Below are positions 14,988-21,692 of a stretch of DNA of 21,692 nucleotides, piece by piece (position 1 is the stretch's first letter; every line of letters begins with the position of its first letter). The notes below the pieces were generated by a model. That model searched no databases, was not told the DNA's origin, and saw only the letters and a list, made by a program, of their open reading frames with translations. This stretch comes from Clostridia bacterium. Its GTDB lineage: Bacteria; Bacillota; Clostridia; RGIG6154. The stretch is taken from NCBI GenBank assembly GCA_017523005.1, contig JAFWXG010000135.1, positions 1-21,692 on the forward strand, read 5' to 3'. The position numbers and the translations under genes were made by a program.

Positions 14988-16148
14988 ATGAAACAGTTAA
15001 AAGGATTTGTGACAGGAGTAATAGTAACTTTAGGGTTAATGGCAATTCCTGCACTTGCAGAAACCATTGAAAAGACAATTACAGTCCTTCCCGATTTTGT
15101 AAATGTGAAAATAAACGGCGAAGAAAAAGATGTAAGAAACTTTGTAAACGAGGGAACAACATATATTGCACTTCGCGATGTTGCAGAGCTTTTAGGTTGC
15201 ACTGTAGACTGGGACGACGCTACACGCACTGCATCAATTAACTTTAAGGAAGAAGAAAAGCCTGCAGTTGAGGTTAATGGAAAAGAAATATCAGGCGAAG
15301 AATTTAAAAAATTATACGATAAGATGTATTTATACTACAGCCAGTACAATGTTCCAAAAGAAGAAGTTGTAGAATATGCAAAGGAACGGCTCGTGTCTAA
15401 GGAAATTATAATTCAAAAGGCTAAAGAACTTAAGATTGATACTAAGCCGTTAAAAGCAAACGCAGAGGAACATCTTAAATCTATGGATTTAGCTTACGGC
15501 GAAGATTTGGTTAATCAGTTAATTGAGTATGAGGGTTACGAAACAAGAGATGAATTTGTTGAGGATATACTCACATCTGAAATTTACAAAAGCGTATTTG
15601 CAGAACTTGAAAAAACAGAGCCTGAATATAAAAAAATTGCAGACGGCGCAAAAGCGTATTACGAAAAGAACAAGCAGGATTATAAGAAAAAATCTGTACA
15701 GGTTAAGCACATCTTAATTCCGACAACAGACGAACAAGGCAAACCTTTAACAGGCGATGCGCTGAAACAGGCAGAAGAAAAAGCAAAAGAGATTAAGAAA
15801 AAAGCAACATCAACAAACTTTGATAAATTGCTTAAAGAAAACAACAATGACCCTGGTCTTACAGAAGAAGGGTATTATGTAGATGCTGACACAAACTTCG
15901 TTGAAGAATTTAAAACTGCAGCACTTGCACTTACAAGAAAAGGTCAGATCTCAGATGTTGTAAAAACATCATACGGATATCACATTATTATTGCACTTGA
16001 GGTTAATGAGTATGTTCCTTATGAGAAATTCCTTGACCAGTATCTCATAGAGAAATACACAGAGCTTGACAACACTTTCTTAAAAGGCTGGATTGAACAA
16101 GCGACAATAGTTTACAACGATGAACTTATTGAAAAGCTAACTAAATAA
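14988..16148 (+). CDS. Secreted PrsA-like foldase: copper-amine-oxidase-N-like domain plus parvulin PPIase (386 aa)
   Basis: Residues 1-24 are a signal peptide with a type I cleavage site (PALA/E). There is no lipobox cysteine, unlike classical PrsA. Residues 33-87 resemble the copper amine oxidase N-terminal-like domain common on clostridial surface proteins (VKINGEEKDV, YIALRDVAELLG, VDWDDATRTASI). Residues 95-235 match a SurA/PrsA-type chaperone arm (VNGKEISGEEFKKLY). Residues 238-340 are a parvulin domain beginning VKHILIP and ending GYHIIIALEV, with the family histidines H241 and H332. It should help fold exported proteins outside the membrane. The start at 14988 is fixed by AAGGAGG 5 nt upstream. 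A strong terminator follows. A link with export of the giant adhesin is attractive but unproven. Confidence 0.9.
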   Translation: MKQLKGFVTGVIVTLGLMAIPALAETIEKTITVLPDFVNVKINGEEKDVRNFVNEGTTYIALRDVAELLGCTVDWDDATRTASINFKEEEKPAVEVNGKEISGEEFKKLYDKMYLYYSQYNVPKEEVVEYAKERLVSKEIIIQKAKELKIDTKPLKANAEEHLKSMDLAYGEDLVNQLIEYEGYETRDEFVEDILTSEIYKSVFAELEKTEPEYKKIADGAKAYYEKNKQDYKKKSVQVKHILIPTTDEQGKPLTGDALKQAEEKAKEIKKKATSTNFDKLLKENNNDPGLTEEGYYVDADTNFVEEFKTAALALTRKGQISDVVKTSYGYHIIIALEVNEYVPYEKFLDQYLIEKYTELDNTFLKGWIEQATIVYNDELIEKLTK

Positions 16149-16154
16149 AGTTAA

Positions 16155-16186
16155 ACGGAATGAGAAAAATCTCATTCCGTTTTTTT
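16155..16186 (+). terminator. Strong intrinsic terminator of the foldase gene
   Basis: ACGGAATGAGA (16155-16165) pairs perfectly with TCTCATTCCGT (16170-16180) around AAAA and is followed by six T. It touches the end of the convergent gene at 16185, which it may also serve, though the T tract on the minus strand is poorer. Confidence 0.95.
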
Positions 16187-16406
16187 ACACTGCTTTTCTT
16201 AAATTTTGGATAGGAATAATTTCTGCCTTTGATTTTTTGCGCGGGGTTGTTATTAAGTAAAGAAGTTTACTTATACCTGCAACCAAAAACCCTGTTGCTA
16301 CCTGTTGCAGTAAAGCGGAAAAATCTATTGTTCCCAAATCACTGCTTCCTGCTGCAAAAAACACCAATAAAATTCCTAAAAATTGTGTAAATTTAAATAT
16401 TTTCAT
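16185..16406 (-). CDS. Small membrane protein of unknown function (73 aa)
   Basis: Not recognised as a named family. Residues 4-19 and about 34-53 are hydrophobic and likely form a membrane hairpin, joined by the polar stretch SSDLGTIDFSALLQQ. The tail TTPRKKSKAEIIPIQ is basic and probably cytoplasmic. The ATG at 16406 is preceded by AAAGGGAG at 8 nt, better than the upstream in-frame TTG at 16442. It lies between a convergent terminator and the permease gene, alone on its transcript or at the end of the EamA unit. Confidence 0.75.
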   Translation of the reverse strand: MKIFKFTQFLGILLVFFAAGSSDLGTIDFSALLQQVATGFLVAGISKLLYLITTPRKKSKAEIIPIQNLRKAV

Positions 16407-16447
16407 AAATGGCACTCCCTTTCTTTGATTTAAGTTTATCAAAGAAG

Positions 16448-16467
16448 GTGTCCCATAAAAAGGACAC
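16448..16467 (-). terminator. Hairpin directly after the EamA permease gene
   Basis: GTGTCC (16448-16453) pairs with GGACAC (16462-16467), beginning at the last base of the stop codon. The minus-strand tail is CTTCTTTG, so termination is probably incomplete and some transcripts may continue into the 73-aa gene. Confidence 0.4.
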
Positions 16468-17324
16468 TAAACGCGTGCTTTTTGTTTTTCTGCCTTATCG
16501 GATAAAACACACCATACTGAAATGCAAACAAGGATAATAACTCCGCCTATAAGAGCAAAAGGCCCCGGGACTTCACCGTCAAAAATCGCAACCCACACGG
16601 GATTTAAAAGAGGTTCAATTACCGCAATAAGTGAGCAGGCAAGAGCCGAGCAATTTTTTGACGCATATCCAAGCAGAATATAAGGAATTCCGAGCTGTAC
16701 CACACCGAGTAAAATTAAGTACATCCAGCCTTCTGCGCCCGGGTTAAAGGGCAGAATAAATGCAAACGGAACACCAATTATTGCTGTTAAGCCGTGACCG
16801 AATAATATTCCGCTTAATTTTTCATCAGGTTCAAGATTTCCAACCGTAACATACATAAGCGCCATGCACACACCTGCTATAACAGACAAAATATTTCCTA
16901 TAACCTGACCTGCGCTCATCTGGTCTAAAAAGAACAAAAAGATGCCGAAAAATGTGATTAAAACAGTTATTAAATCTCGTTTATGTATTTTCTGACGGAA
17001 GAAAAATGCCTGAATTGCAAGAATGAAAATAGGAGATGTAAACTGCAGAACAATAGCGTTTGCGGCGGTAGTCATTTTGTTTGCGATTACAAAAGTAATA
17101 AAAGACCCGCACATAAACAAAGATGGAATTAAGGTTTTCTTATTTAAAATTAGCTTTTGCCTTGTAACAATCATGAATGTAAGGATAGTAAGTGCCGCAA
17201 AAACTGCACGAAACCCCGAAATTGACAAGGGGTTTGCGTCTATTGCTTTAATCCATATCCCAGCGATGCTCCAGAAAACCGATGCCAAAGCAACCTGACC
17301 GTATGCTAAATGTGTCTTATTCAA
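16467..17324 (-). CDS. EamA/DMT-family permease (285 aa)
   Basis: A ten-helix transporter of the drug/metabolite superfamily built of two EamA halves, about residues 8-135 and 148-275. The first half shows the typical SVFWSIAGIWIKAI...PLSISGFRA opening. The second has the conserved CSALACSLIAVIEPLLNPVWVAIFDGE with the glutamate and proline of the family. Members export amino acids, nucleotides or sugars; the substrate is not readable here. It starts with TTG at 17324, with AAAGGAGG 9 nt upstream inside the preceding kinase gene, and overlaps that gene by 8 bp, so the two are translationally coupled. The pairing suggests a role in handling a sugar or its product. Confidence 0.9.
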   Translation of the reverse strand: MNKTHLAYGQVALASVFWSIAGIWIKAIDANPLSISGFRAVFAALTILTFMIVTRQKLILNKKTLIPSLFMCGSFITFVIANKMTTAANAIVLQFTSPIFILAIQAFFFRQKIHKRDLITVLITFFGIFLFFLDQMSAGQVIGNILSVIAGVCMALMYVTVGNLEPDEKLSGILFGHGLTAIIGVPFAFILPFNPGAEGWMYLILLGVVQLGIPYILLGYASKNCSALACSLIAVIEPLLNPVWVAIFDGEVPGPFALIGGVIILVCISVWCVLSDKAEKQKARV

Positions 17325-18231
17325 AATGTATGTCCTCCTTTAAAATATCAGCAAGTTTTATAATTTCTTCTTTCTTTGCAAGAGAGTAAGAAAAGGCAGT
17401 AGCAGAGCCTGATGCCACTCCATATATAAACGAAGAAGAAATGTCAGAAGTTTTTAAATATTCTGCTACAAACCCTGCAACCATCGAATCTCCTGCACCA
17501 ACAGTATTTACTGCATTCCCGTCTGGTGCTTTTAAGGTAAATTTTTTGCCGTTTTGTGTGTAAAGTTTAGCTCCGTCTTTTCCGAGAGATACCAATACAT
17601 TTAAGGCACCCATTTCTATTAAACGGTGTGCGCCCTCATCTATAGAAATATCTTTTCCAAACAATTCCTCTATTTCGTCGCGGTTTGGTTTGATTAAAAA
17701 GGGATTGTAGCTAAGGGTATTTGTTAAAAGCTTGCCTGTTGCATCAACAACAGTTAAAATTGATTTGTTCTTACATTTTTCTAAAATTTCTGCATAAAAC
17801 TGAGCAGACATACCTTTAGAAATACTTCCCGAAAGTATAAGAGCATCTCCGTCTTTTAGGGTATCAATTTTTTGAAAAAGCTTAGAAATTGCGTTTCCAT
17901 CAACTTCAGGACCACTGCCGTTGATTTCGGTTTCTTCATCTCCCTTAAGCTTTACATTTATACGGCTCGTTCCGTTATTTAATCTGATAAAATCATTTTT
18001 TATGCCCGCTTTAGATATAAGATTTATAATTTCTTCTCCCGCGAAACCACCGTAAAACCCAAGCGCTGTGTTATCAGTATCTAATTCGTTTAAGATATAA
18101 GATACATTTAAACCTTTTCCGCCAAAGGTGTAACTTTCATTTAAAGAGCGGTTTGTTTTACCTGACTTAAGATTTTCGCAAAGGTTCATTGTATAGTCAA
18201 GAGCAGGATTTACAGTTAATGTATAAACCAT
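17317..18231 (-). CDS. PfkB-family sugar-phosphate kinase, 1-phosphofructokinase / tagatose-6-phosphate kinase type (304 aa)
   Basis: Cytosolic ribokinase-fold enzyme that phosphorylates a sugar phosphate with ATP. The FruK/LacC subgroup shows in the opening VYTLTVNPALDYT, the substrate loop FGGKGLNVS (36-44), GFYGGFAGE, and the anion hole NTVGAGDSMVAGF with catalytic base D248. Full length for the family. ATG has AAGGAGG 5 nt upstream. No PTS fructose transporter or fruR repressor adjoins, so I do not assign fruK; the substrate could be fructose 1-phosphate or tagatose 6-phosphate. Its partner is the overlapping EamA permease. Confidence 0.9.
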   Translation of the reverse strand: MVYTLTVNPALDYTMNLCENLKSGKTNRSLNESYTFGGKGLNVSYILNELDTDNTALGFYGGFAGEEIINLISKAGIKNDFIRLNNGTSRINVKLKGDEETEINGSGPEVDGNAISKLFQKIDTLKDGDALILSGSISKGMSAQFYAEILEKCKNKSILTVVDATGKLLTNTLSYNPFLIKPNRDEIEELFGKDISIDEGAHRLIEMGALNVLVSLGKDGAKLYTQNGKKFTLKAPDGNAVNTVGAGDSMVAGFVAEYLKTSDISSSFIYGVASGSATAFSYSLAKKEEIIKLADILKEDIHFE

Positions 18232-18258
18232 ATTAACCTCCTTAAACCTAATATGTTG

Positions 18259-18287
18259 ATTTTATCACTATTTCCCGAAAAAGTAAA
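18259..18287 (-). promoter_or_regulatory. Promoter of the kinase-permease pair
   Basis: TTTACT (18287-18282), 17-bp spacer, TAAAAT (18264-18259), about 28 bp before the kinase start. Confidence 0.55.
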
Positions 18288-18315
18288 TAAGAATGTGAAT
18301 TTTTTATGAAATATA

Positions 18316-18344
18316 TGGACTTTTTGTTATTTTTGTGATAAAAT
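18316..18344 (+). promoter_or_regulatory. Promoter of the hemolysin III-type gene
   Basis: TGGACT (18316-18321), 17-bp spacer, TAAAAT (18339-18344), about 24 bp before the start codon, which has AAAGGAG 7 nt upstream. Confidence 0.55.
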
Positions 18345-18368
18345 GGTAAATCGTAAAGGAGTGATGAC

Positions 18369-19028
18369 ATGAGTAAGGTTAGTATACCAACCTATTCTAA
18401 AGGCGAAGAAATTTTCAACATGGTATCGCACATCGCAGGCGGCGCATTAGGTATAGTTGCAACTGTTCTTTGTGTTGTGTTTGCGGCAGTAAGACATAAT
18501 GTTTATGGCGTAATTAGCGGTGCAATATATGGCGCGACCATGATTATTTTATATTCAATGTCAAGCATTTACCATGGTCTTAAACCTCATTTAAAGGCAA
18601 AACAGGTTTTGCGTGTTTTAGACCATTGTTCTATATATCTTTTAATTGCAGGCTCTTATACACCGATTTGCCTTTGCACACTAAGAGAAACTTCAACAGC
18701 ACTCGGCTGGGTATATTTCGGCTTGGTGTGGGGACTTGCGATTGTGGGAATTTTACTGAAGGCACTTTCTGTTGACAAGCTTAAATGGTTAGGACTTTTA
18801 CTTAATATAGCCCTTGGCTGGTGCGTAATATTTGTATTCGGAACACTTATAAAAGCCGTTGGAATGGCTGGTGCTATGCTTCTTCTTGCAGGCGGAATTG
18901 CTTATACACTTGGTGTAATATTCTATGTGATAGGTAAAACAAAACCTTATATGCACTCGGTATTCCACTTGTTTATATTGGTAGGAAGTATTTTGCAGTT
19001 CTTTGCGATACTGCTTTATATAATGTAA
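18369..19028 (+). CDS. Hemolysin III / PAQR-family membrane protein (219 aa)
   Basis: Seven-helix integral membrane protein of the YqfA/hemolysin III group. The metal-site residues of the family are present: SxxxH in SSIYH (65-69), the aspartate of LDHCSIYLLIAGSYTP (D85), and HxxxH near the end (H196, H200). The opening YSKGEEIFNMVSHIAGGALG is typical. Despite the name most members are not toxins; they are thought to act as metal-dependent lipid hydrolases or in membrane homeostasis. It is a single-gene unit with its own promoter and a strong terminator. Confidence 0.92.
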   Translation: MSKVSIPTYSKGEEIFNMVSHIAGGALGIVATVLCVVFAAVRHNVYGVISGAIYGATMIILYSMSSIYHGLKPHLKAKQVLRVLDHCSIYLLIAGSYTPICLCTLRETSTALGWVYFGLVWGLAIVGILLKALSVDKLKWLGLLLNIALGWCVIFVFGTLIKAVGMAGAMLLLAGGIAYTLGVIFYVIGKTKPYMHSVFHLFILVGSILQFFAILLYIM

Positions 19029-19032
19029 TTTT

Positions 19033-19062
19033 AAACCCCCGATGAAAAACATCGGGGGTTTT
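19033..19062. terminator. Bidirectional terminator between the hemolysin III gene and argS
   Basis: A 12-bp perfect stem (AAACCCCCGATG with its complement) around AAAAA, followed by a T tract on the plus strand and TTTAAAATT on the minus strand. It separates two convergent genes. Confidence 0.92.
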
Positions 19063-19106
19063 GCTTATATAAGTTTAGACAAATTTTAATCAAGTTATAT
19101 ATTTCG

Positions 19107-20849
19107 CTACATTCTTTCGGGAATTTCAATTCCAAGCAAGTCAAGCAGGCAGGAAAGCAAGTTGTATGCTAAACTCAAAGTCGATGCACGGGATGCTTTT
19201 TTTGTTTCGTCTTGCTCTGCCAACACTTTGTATTCGTGATAGTATCTGTTAAGAAGAACTGCAAGCTGATAAATGTATTCTGCTAATGTGTTTGGTGCAT
19301 AGTCTTCAGCAGACTGTCTTACCGCATAGGGGAATTCTGTTAAGAATAAGAATAATTCTCGCTGAATATCTCCCTCGGGTTGTAAGATATCTTTATTTTT
19401 AATATCAAGTTTTCTTAAAATAGATGCAATTCTTACCGCACTGTACTGAATATAAGGACCTGTCTTTCCGTCAAAGGAGCAGAACTTATCAATGTCGAAC
19501 ACATAGTCTTTACTTCTGTGGTTTGAAAGGTCTGCAAACTTAACTGCGCCAATTCCTACAATATGTGCAATATGATTCATTTCCTCGTCTGAAATTTCGC
19601 CTGAGGTTATTGCAGCCTGAACTTTTTTCAAGGCTTCGCTTTCAAGTGTATTAAGTAAATCTTCAAGACGCATAACTCCGCCTTCGCGTGTCTTATAAGG
19701 CTTTCCGTCGGCACCGTTCATAGTACCGAATCCAGCAAAGAAAAGCTCTGCTTTAGGCGATTTTAAACCTGTCTTTTCTGCGGTTCTGAATAATTGCTTG
19801 AAATGTGTGCCCTGACGGTTGTCAACTATATAAAGGATAAGTCCGGGGTCAAATTCGTCCTGACGCTGTAAAATGGTGGCTAAATCTGTAGTGCTGTATA
19901 AAATCGCACCGTCTGATTTTTCTAAGATAAATGGCGGAAGTGGAGGATTATCTGTTTCTTCTGCGATATCAATTACGAGTGCACCGTCGTCCATGTGAGC
20001 AAACCCTCGCTGTTTTAAATCTTCTATCATAGGGCCTGTCACATTTCTTGTGTCACTCTCGCCGTACCAAAGCTCAAAATTAACACCAAGTCTTTGGTAG
20101 TTTCTCTTAAGGTCTGCTTTAGAAACCTTTAAAACTGTTTTCCAGATATCAAAGTAAATGCCTTCGCCCTTTTGAAGTTCTTTTGTAAGGCGCTTACATT
20201 CTGCCATAACTTCTTCGTTTTCTTTTGCTTCCTTACTTTTAGCGGGGTAGGTTTTTTCTAAAACGGAAATGGTAATGTTTTTTTCTCTTTGTTCTTCGGT
20301 CTGAAGCTTAGGAATTCCAAACTGTTCGATAATTCCTGATATAACAATACCCATCTGCAAACCCCAGTCGCCAAGATGCACATCTCCTATTGCGTTATGG
20401 CCTGAAAATCTTAAAATTCTCTTTACAGACTCACCGATAATAGCAGAACGCAGATGACCTACATGCAGTGATTTTGCTACATTTGCACCGCCGTAGTCAA
20501 TGATTGCGGTTTTCTTTTCTTCTGTTTCCTCAAACCCAAATTTCTCTGCAGTTTGCATATAATTTATGTAGTCGGTAAGTGCTTTGTCAGAAACTGAAAT
20601 GTTCAAAAATCCCGGCGGACAAGCAATTACAGACTTAAATACTTCGTCATCTTTTAAATGGGAGGCAATTTCCTCTGCAATATCCATTGGTTTTTTCTTA
20701 TAAACCTTTGCGAGCGGTAAGGCTCCGTTGCACTGATATTGGCAAAGGTCAGGGCGGTTTGATACTGTTACCAAGCCGTAAGCTTCATCATATCCTGCCT
20801 TTATAAATGCCTGTTTTACTTTTTCGGTTAGAGTTTCTCTGAAAGTCAT
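19107..20849 (-). CDS. argS: Arginyl-tRNA synthetase (580 aa)
   Basis: Class I enzyme charging tRNA-Arg. Residues 1-90 form the ArgRS-specific N-terminal domain that contacts the tRNA elbow. The catalytic Rossmann domain has VAKSLHVGHLRSAIIG with the HIGH motif as HVGH (129-132) and later GFGTMNGADGKPYKTREGG in the place of KMSKS, which is naturally degenerate in ArgRS. The C-terminal DALR anticodon domain ends LLGIEIPERM. Length is normal. ATG has GGAG 7 nt upstream. A good promoter lies 37-65 bp upstream. Confidence 0.97.
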   Translation of the reverse strand: MTFRETLTEKVKQAFIKAGYDEAYGLVTVSNRPDLCQYQCNGALPLAKVYKKKPMDIAEEIASHLKDDEVFKSVIACPPGFLNISVSDKALTDYINYMQTAEKFGFEETEEKKTAIIDYGGANVAKSLHVGHLRSAIIGESVKRILRFSGHNAIGDVHLGDWGLQMGIVISGIIEQFGIPKLQTEEQREKNITISVLEKTYPAKSKEAKENEEVMAECKRLTKELQKGEGIYFDIWKTVLKVSKADLKRNYQRLGVNFELWYGESDTRNVTGPMIEDLKQRGFAHMDDGALVIDIAEETDNPPLPPFILEKSDGAILYSTTDLATILQRQDEFDPGLILYIVDNRQGTHFKQLFRTAEKTGLKSPKAELFFAGFGTMNGADGKPYKTREGGVMRLEDLLNTLESEALKKVQAAITSGEISDEEMNHIAHIVGIGAVKFADLSNHRSKDYVFDIDKFCSFDGKTGPYIQYSAVRIASILRKLDIKNKDILQPEGDIQRELFLFLTEFPYAVRQSAEDYAPNTLAEYIYQLAVLLNRYYHEYKVLAEQDETKKASRASTLSLAYNLLSCLLDLLGIEIPERM

Positions 20850-20885
20850 TTAAATTCTCCATTCTGACACATTTATATATTAAAT

Positions 20886-20914
20886 AGTATACTACAAAAA
20901 GCTTAACTTGTAAA
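20886..20914 (-). promoter_or_regulatory. Promoter of argS
   Basis: TTTACA (20914-20909), 17-bp spacer, TATACT (20891-20886). No T-box leader fits in the roughly 30 nt that remain before the start codon. Confidence 0.7.
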
Positions 20915-20928
20915 GTTTAATTTTTTCC

Positions 20929-20957
20929 TTGATTGTTTTTAGGAAATATGATAAAAT
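20929..20957 (+). promoter_or_regulatory. Promoter of the yhbY unit
   Basis: TTGATT (20929-20934), 17-bp spacer, TAAAAT (20952-20957), back to back with the argS promoter. Confidence 0.65.
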
Positions 20958-20992
20958 AAAGAGGCATTAGAAGAGATTGGAGAATTAAAAAA

Positions 20993-21283
20993 ATGATTAC
21001 AAGTAAACAGCGTGCATATTTAAGAGGACTTGCAAATACTTTGCCTGCACTTTATCAGTTAGGGAAAGGCGGTGTTGATACCGCACTTATTAAAACACTT
21101 TCAGAAGCATTAGAGGCAAAAGAACTTATAAAAGTCCATGTTCTTGAAAATGCTGAAAAGTCGGCAAAGGAATATTGTAACGAGGTGGCTGAGCTTTTAG
21201 GGGCTGAACCTGTTCAGGCGATAGGAAATAAATTTGTTTTGTACAGAGAGTCAGAGAATAAAAAGAAAATAGAATTAAAATAG
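20993..21283 (+). CDS. yhbY: YhbY-type RNA-binding protein, CRM domain (96 aa)
   Basis: A single CRS1/YhbY domain: opening SKQRAYLRGLAN, the GxxG RNA-binding loop as GKGG (24-27), then the helix LIKTLSEALEAKELIKV and the ending AVQ-type strand seen as VQAIGNKFVLYRES. Members bind pre-50S ribosomal particles and aid ribosome assembly. Size is typical. ATG has GGAG 10 nt upstream. The next gene starts 12 bp after its stop and is probably cotranscribed. Confidence 0.93.
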   Translation: MITSKQRAYLRGLANTLPALYQLGKGGVDTALIKTLSEALEAKELIKVHVLENAEKSAKEYCNEVAELLGAEPVQAIGNKFVLYRESENKKKIELK

Positions 21284-21295
21284 GGGGTCAAGGAA

Positions 21296-21692
21296 GTGAA
21301 AAGACTTTTATGTTTATTGCTTGCAGGCATTCTTGTGTTGACCTTTTCGGGCTGCGGAAAAGAGGTTTTGCCTGAGCAAATTACCGTACTTACCTGGAAG
21401 GGCTATCTTCCTGCCAATATTTTAGATGATTTTACGAAAGAAACAGGGATCAATGTTAAGGTCCGTGCGGCTGAAACCAACGACGAAATGCTTGAAGAAC
21501 TCCGTATAAACAATGGCGCCTACGATATGGTTATTTTGTCAGACTATGCGGCAGAAACTGCAATCAAGGAAGATTTGCTTCAAAAAACAGATTTTTCATC
21601 AATGGAAAATATAAAGTATGTAAACAAAGGATTTCAGAGCAAGTATTTCGACAAAAATAACGAGTACACTCTGCCTTATGCGTCAGCAGGAA
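21296..21692 (+). CDS. Polyamine-type ABC transporter substrate-binding lipoprotein (N-terminal 132 residues, cut by window end)
   Basis: Residues 1-20 are a lipoprotein signal with lipobox FSGC, so the mature protein is anchored outside the membrane through a cysteine. The start is GTG with AGGGGG 8 nt upstream. The mature part opens ITVLTWKGYLPANILDDFTKETGINV and continues YDMVILSDYAAETAIKEDLLQKTDFSSMENIKYV, which is the PotD/PotF pattern (spermidine/putrescine-binding proteins). The family's aromatic and acidic ligand residues further on are outside the window, so the ligand is not certain. It follows yhbY by 12 bp, without the potABC permease genes in view; these may lie beyond the edge. 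Confidence 0.85.
   Translation, partial: MKRLLCLLLAGILVLTFSGCGKEVLPEQITVLTWKGYLPANILDDFTKETGINVKVRAAETNDEMLEELRINNGAYDMVILSDYAAETAIKEDLLQKTDFSSMENIKYVNKGFQSKYFDKNNEYTLPYASAG

Noticed and set aside
14949..14990. Upstream GTG start for the foldase
   Set aside because: It has no ribosome binding site and would put 13 extra residues before the signal peptide; AAGGAGG before ATG 14988 decides.
18369..19028. Hemolysin III as a toxin gene
   Set aside because: The family name is historical; the sequence is a conserved seven-helix housekeeping-type membrane protein.
19107..20849. Missing KMSKS motif in arginyl-tRNA synthetase as a defect
   Set aside because: Many bacterial ArgRS enzymes lack a canonical KMSKS; length and all other blocks are intact.

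Overview
The window looks like chromosome of a low-GC, Gram-positive anaerobe of the Clostridia. This is inferred from AT-rich sequence, strong AAGGAGG-type ribosome binding sites, frequent TTG/GTG starts, short convergent and divergent gene blocks with intrinsic terminators, a copper-amine-oxidase-N-like domain on a secreted foldase, and cohesin/dockerin-type modules. The genus cannot be fixed from the sequence.

Region 1 (1-9918) is an accessory surface-protein locus, all on the minus strand. Reading leftwards it holds a tyrosine recombinase (9076-9918), a 295-bp intergenic segment bounded by two recombination-like sites (8776-9070), a TetR-type regulator (8145-8717), an 87-aa membrane protein (7874-8137), a structured leader with a possible small ORF (7716-7854), and a giant secreted protein (7688 to beyond position 1, at least 2562 residues). 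The giant protein has a signal peptide, beta-helix-like repeats, a GLUG region, a cohesin-like domain and the first half of a dockerin-type calcium loop at the window edge. The best promoter of the region (TTGACA-17-TATTAT, 8843-8871) points at the TetR gene and lies between the two sites, whose 18-bp cores are exact reverse complements. I read this as a phase-variable promoter switch placed next to its likely recombinase. On paper, inversion would turn the promoter away and also build an 18-bp perfect-stem terminator in front of the TetR gene. This is the most interesting feature of the window.

Region 2 (9992-13080, minus strand) has an AI-2E-family membrane protein with its own promoter and terminator, and a glutamine-hydrolysing asparagine synthetase.

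Region 3 (13149-16186, plus strand) has a single-gene ABC exporter half-transporter, then a secreted PrsA/parvulin-type foldase closed by a strong terminator. Both concern the cell envelope.

Region 4 (16185-18287, minus strand) has a small membrane protein and an overlapping pair: a PfkB-family sugar-phosphate kinase and an EamA/DMT permease.

Region 5 (18316-21692) is housekeeping-like. It holds a hemolysin III/PAQR membrane protein (plus), arginyl-tRNA synthetase (minus, sharing a bidirectional terminator with it), and a divergent plus-strand unit of a YhbY-type RNA-binding protein followed by a polyamine-type ABC substrate-binding lipoprotein cut by the window end. No rRNA, tRNA, CRISPR array or insertion sequence was seen.
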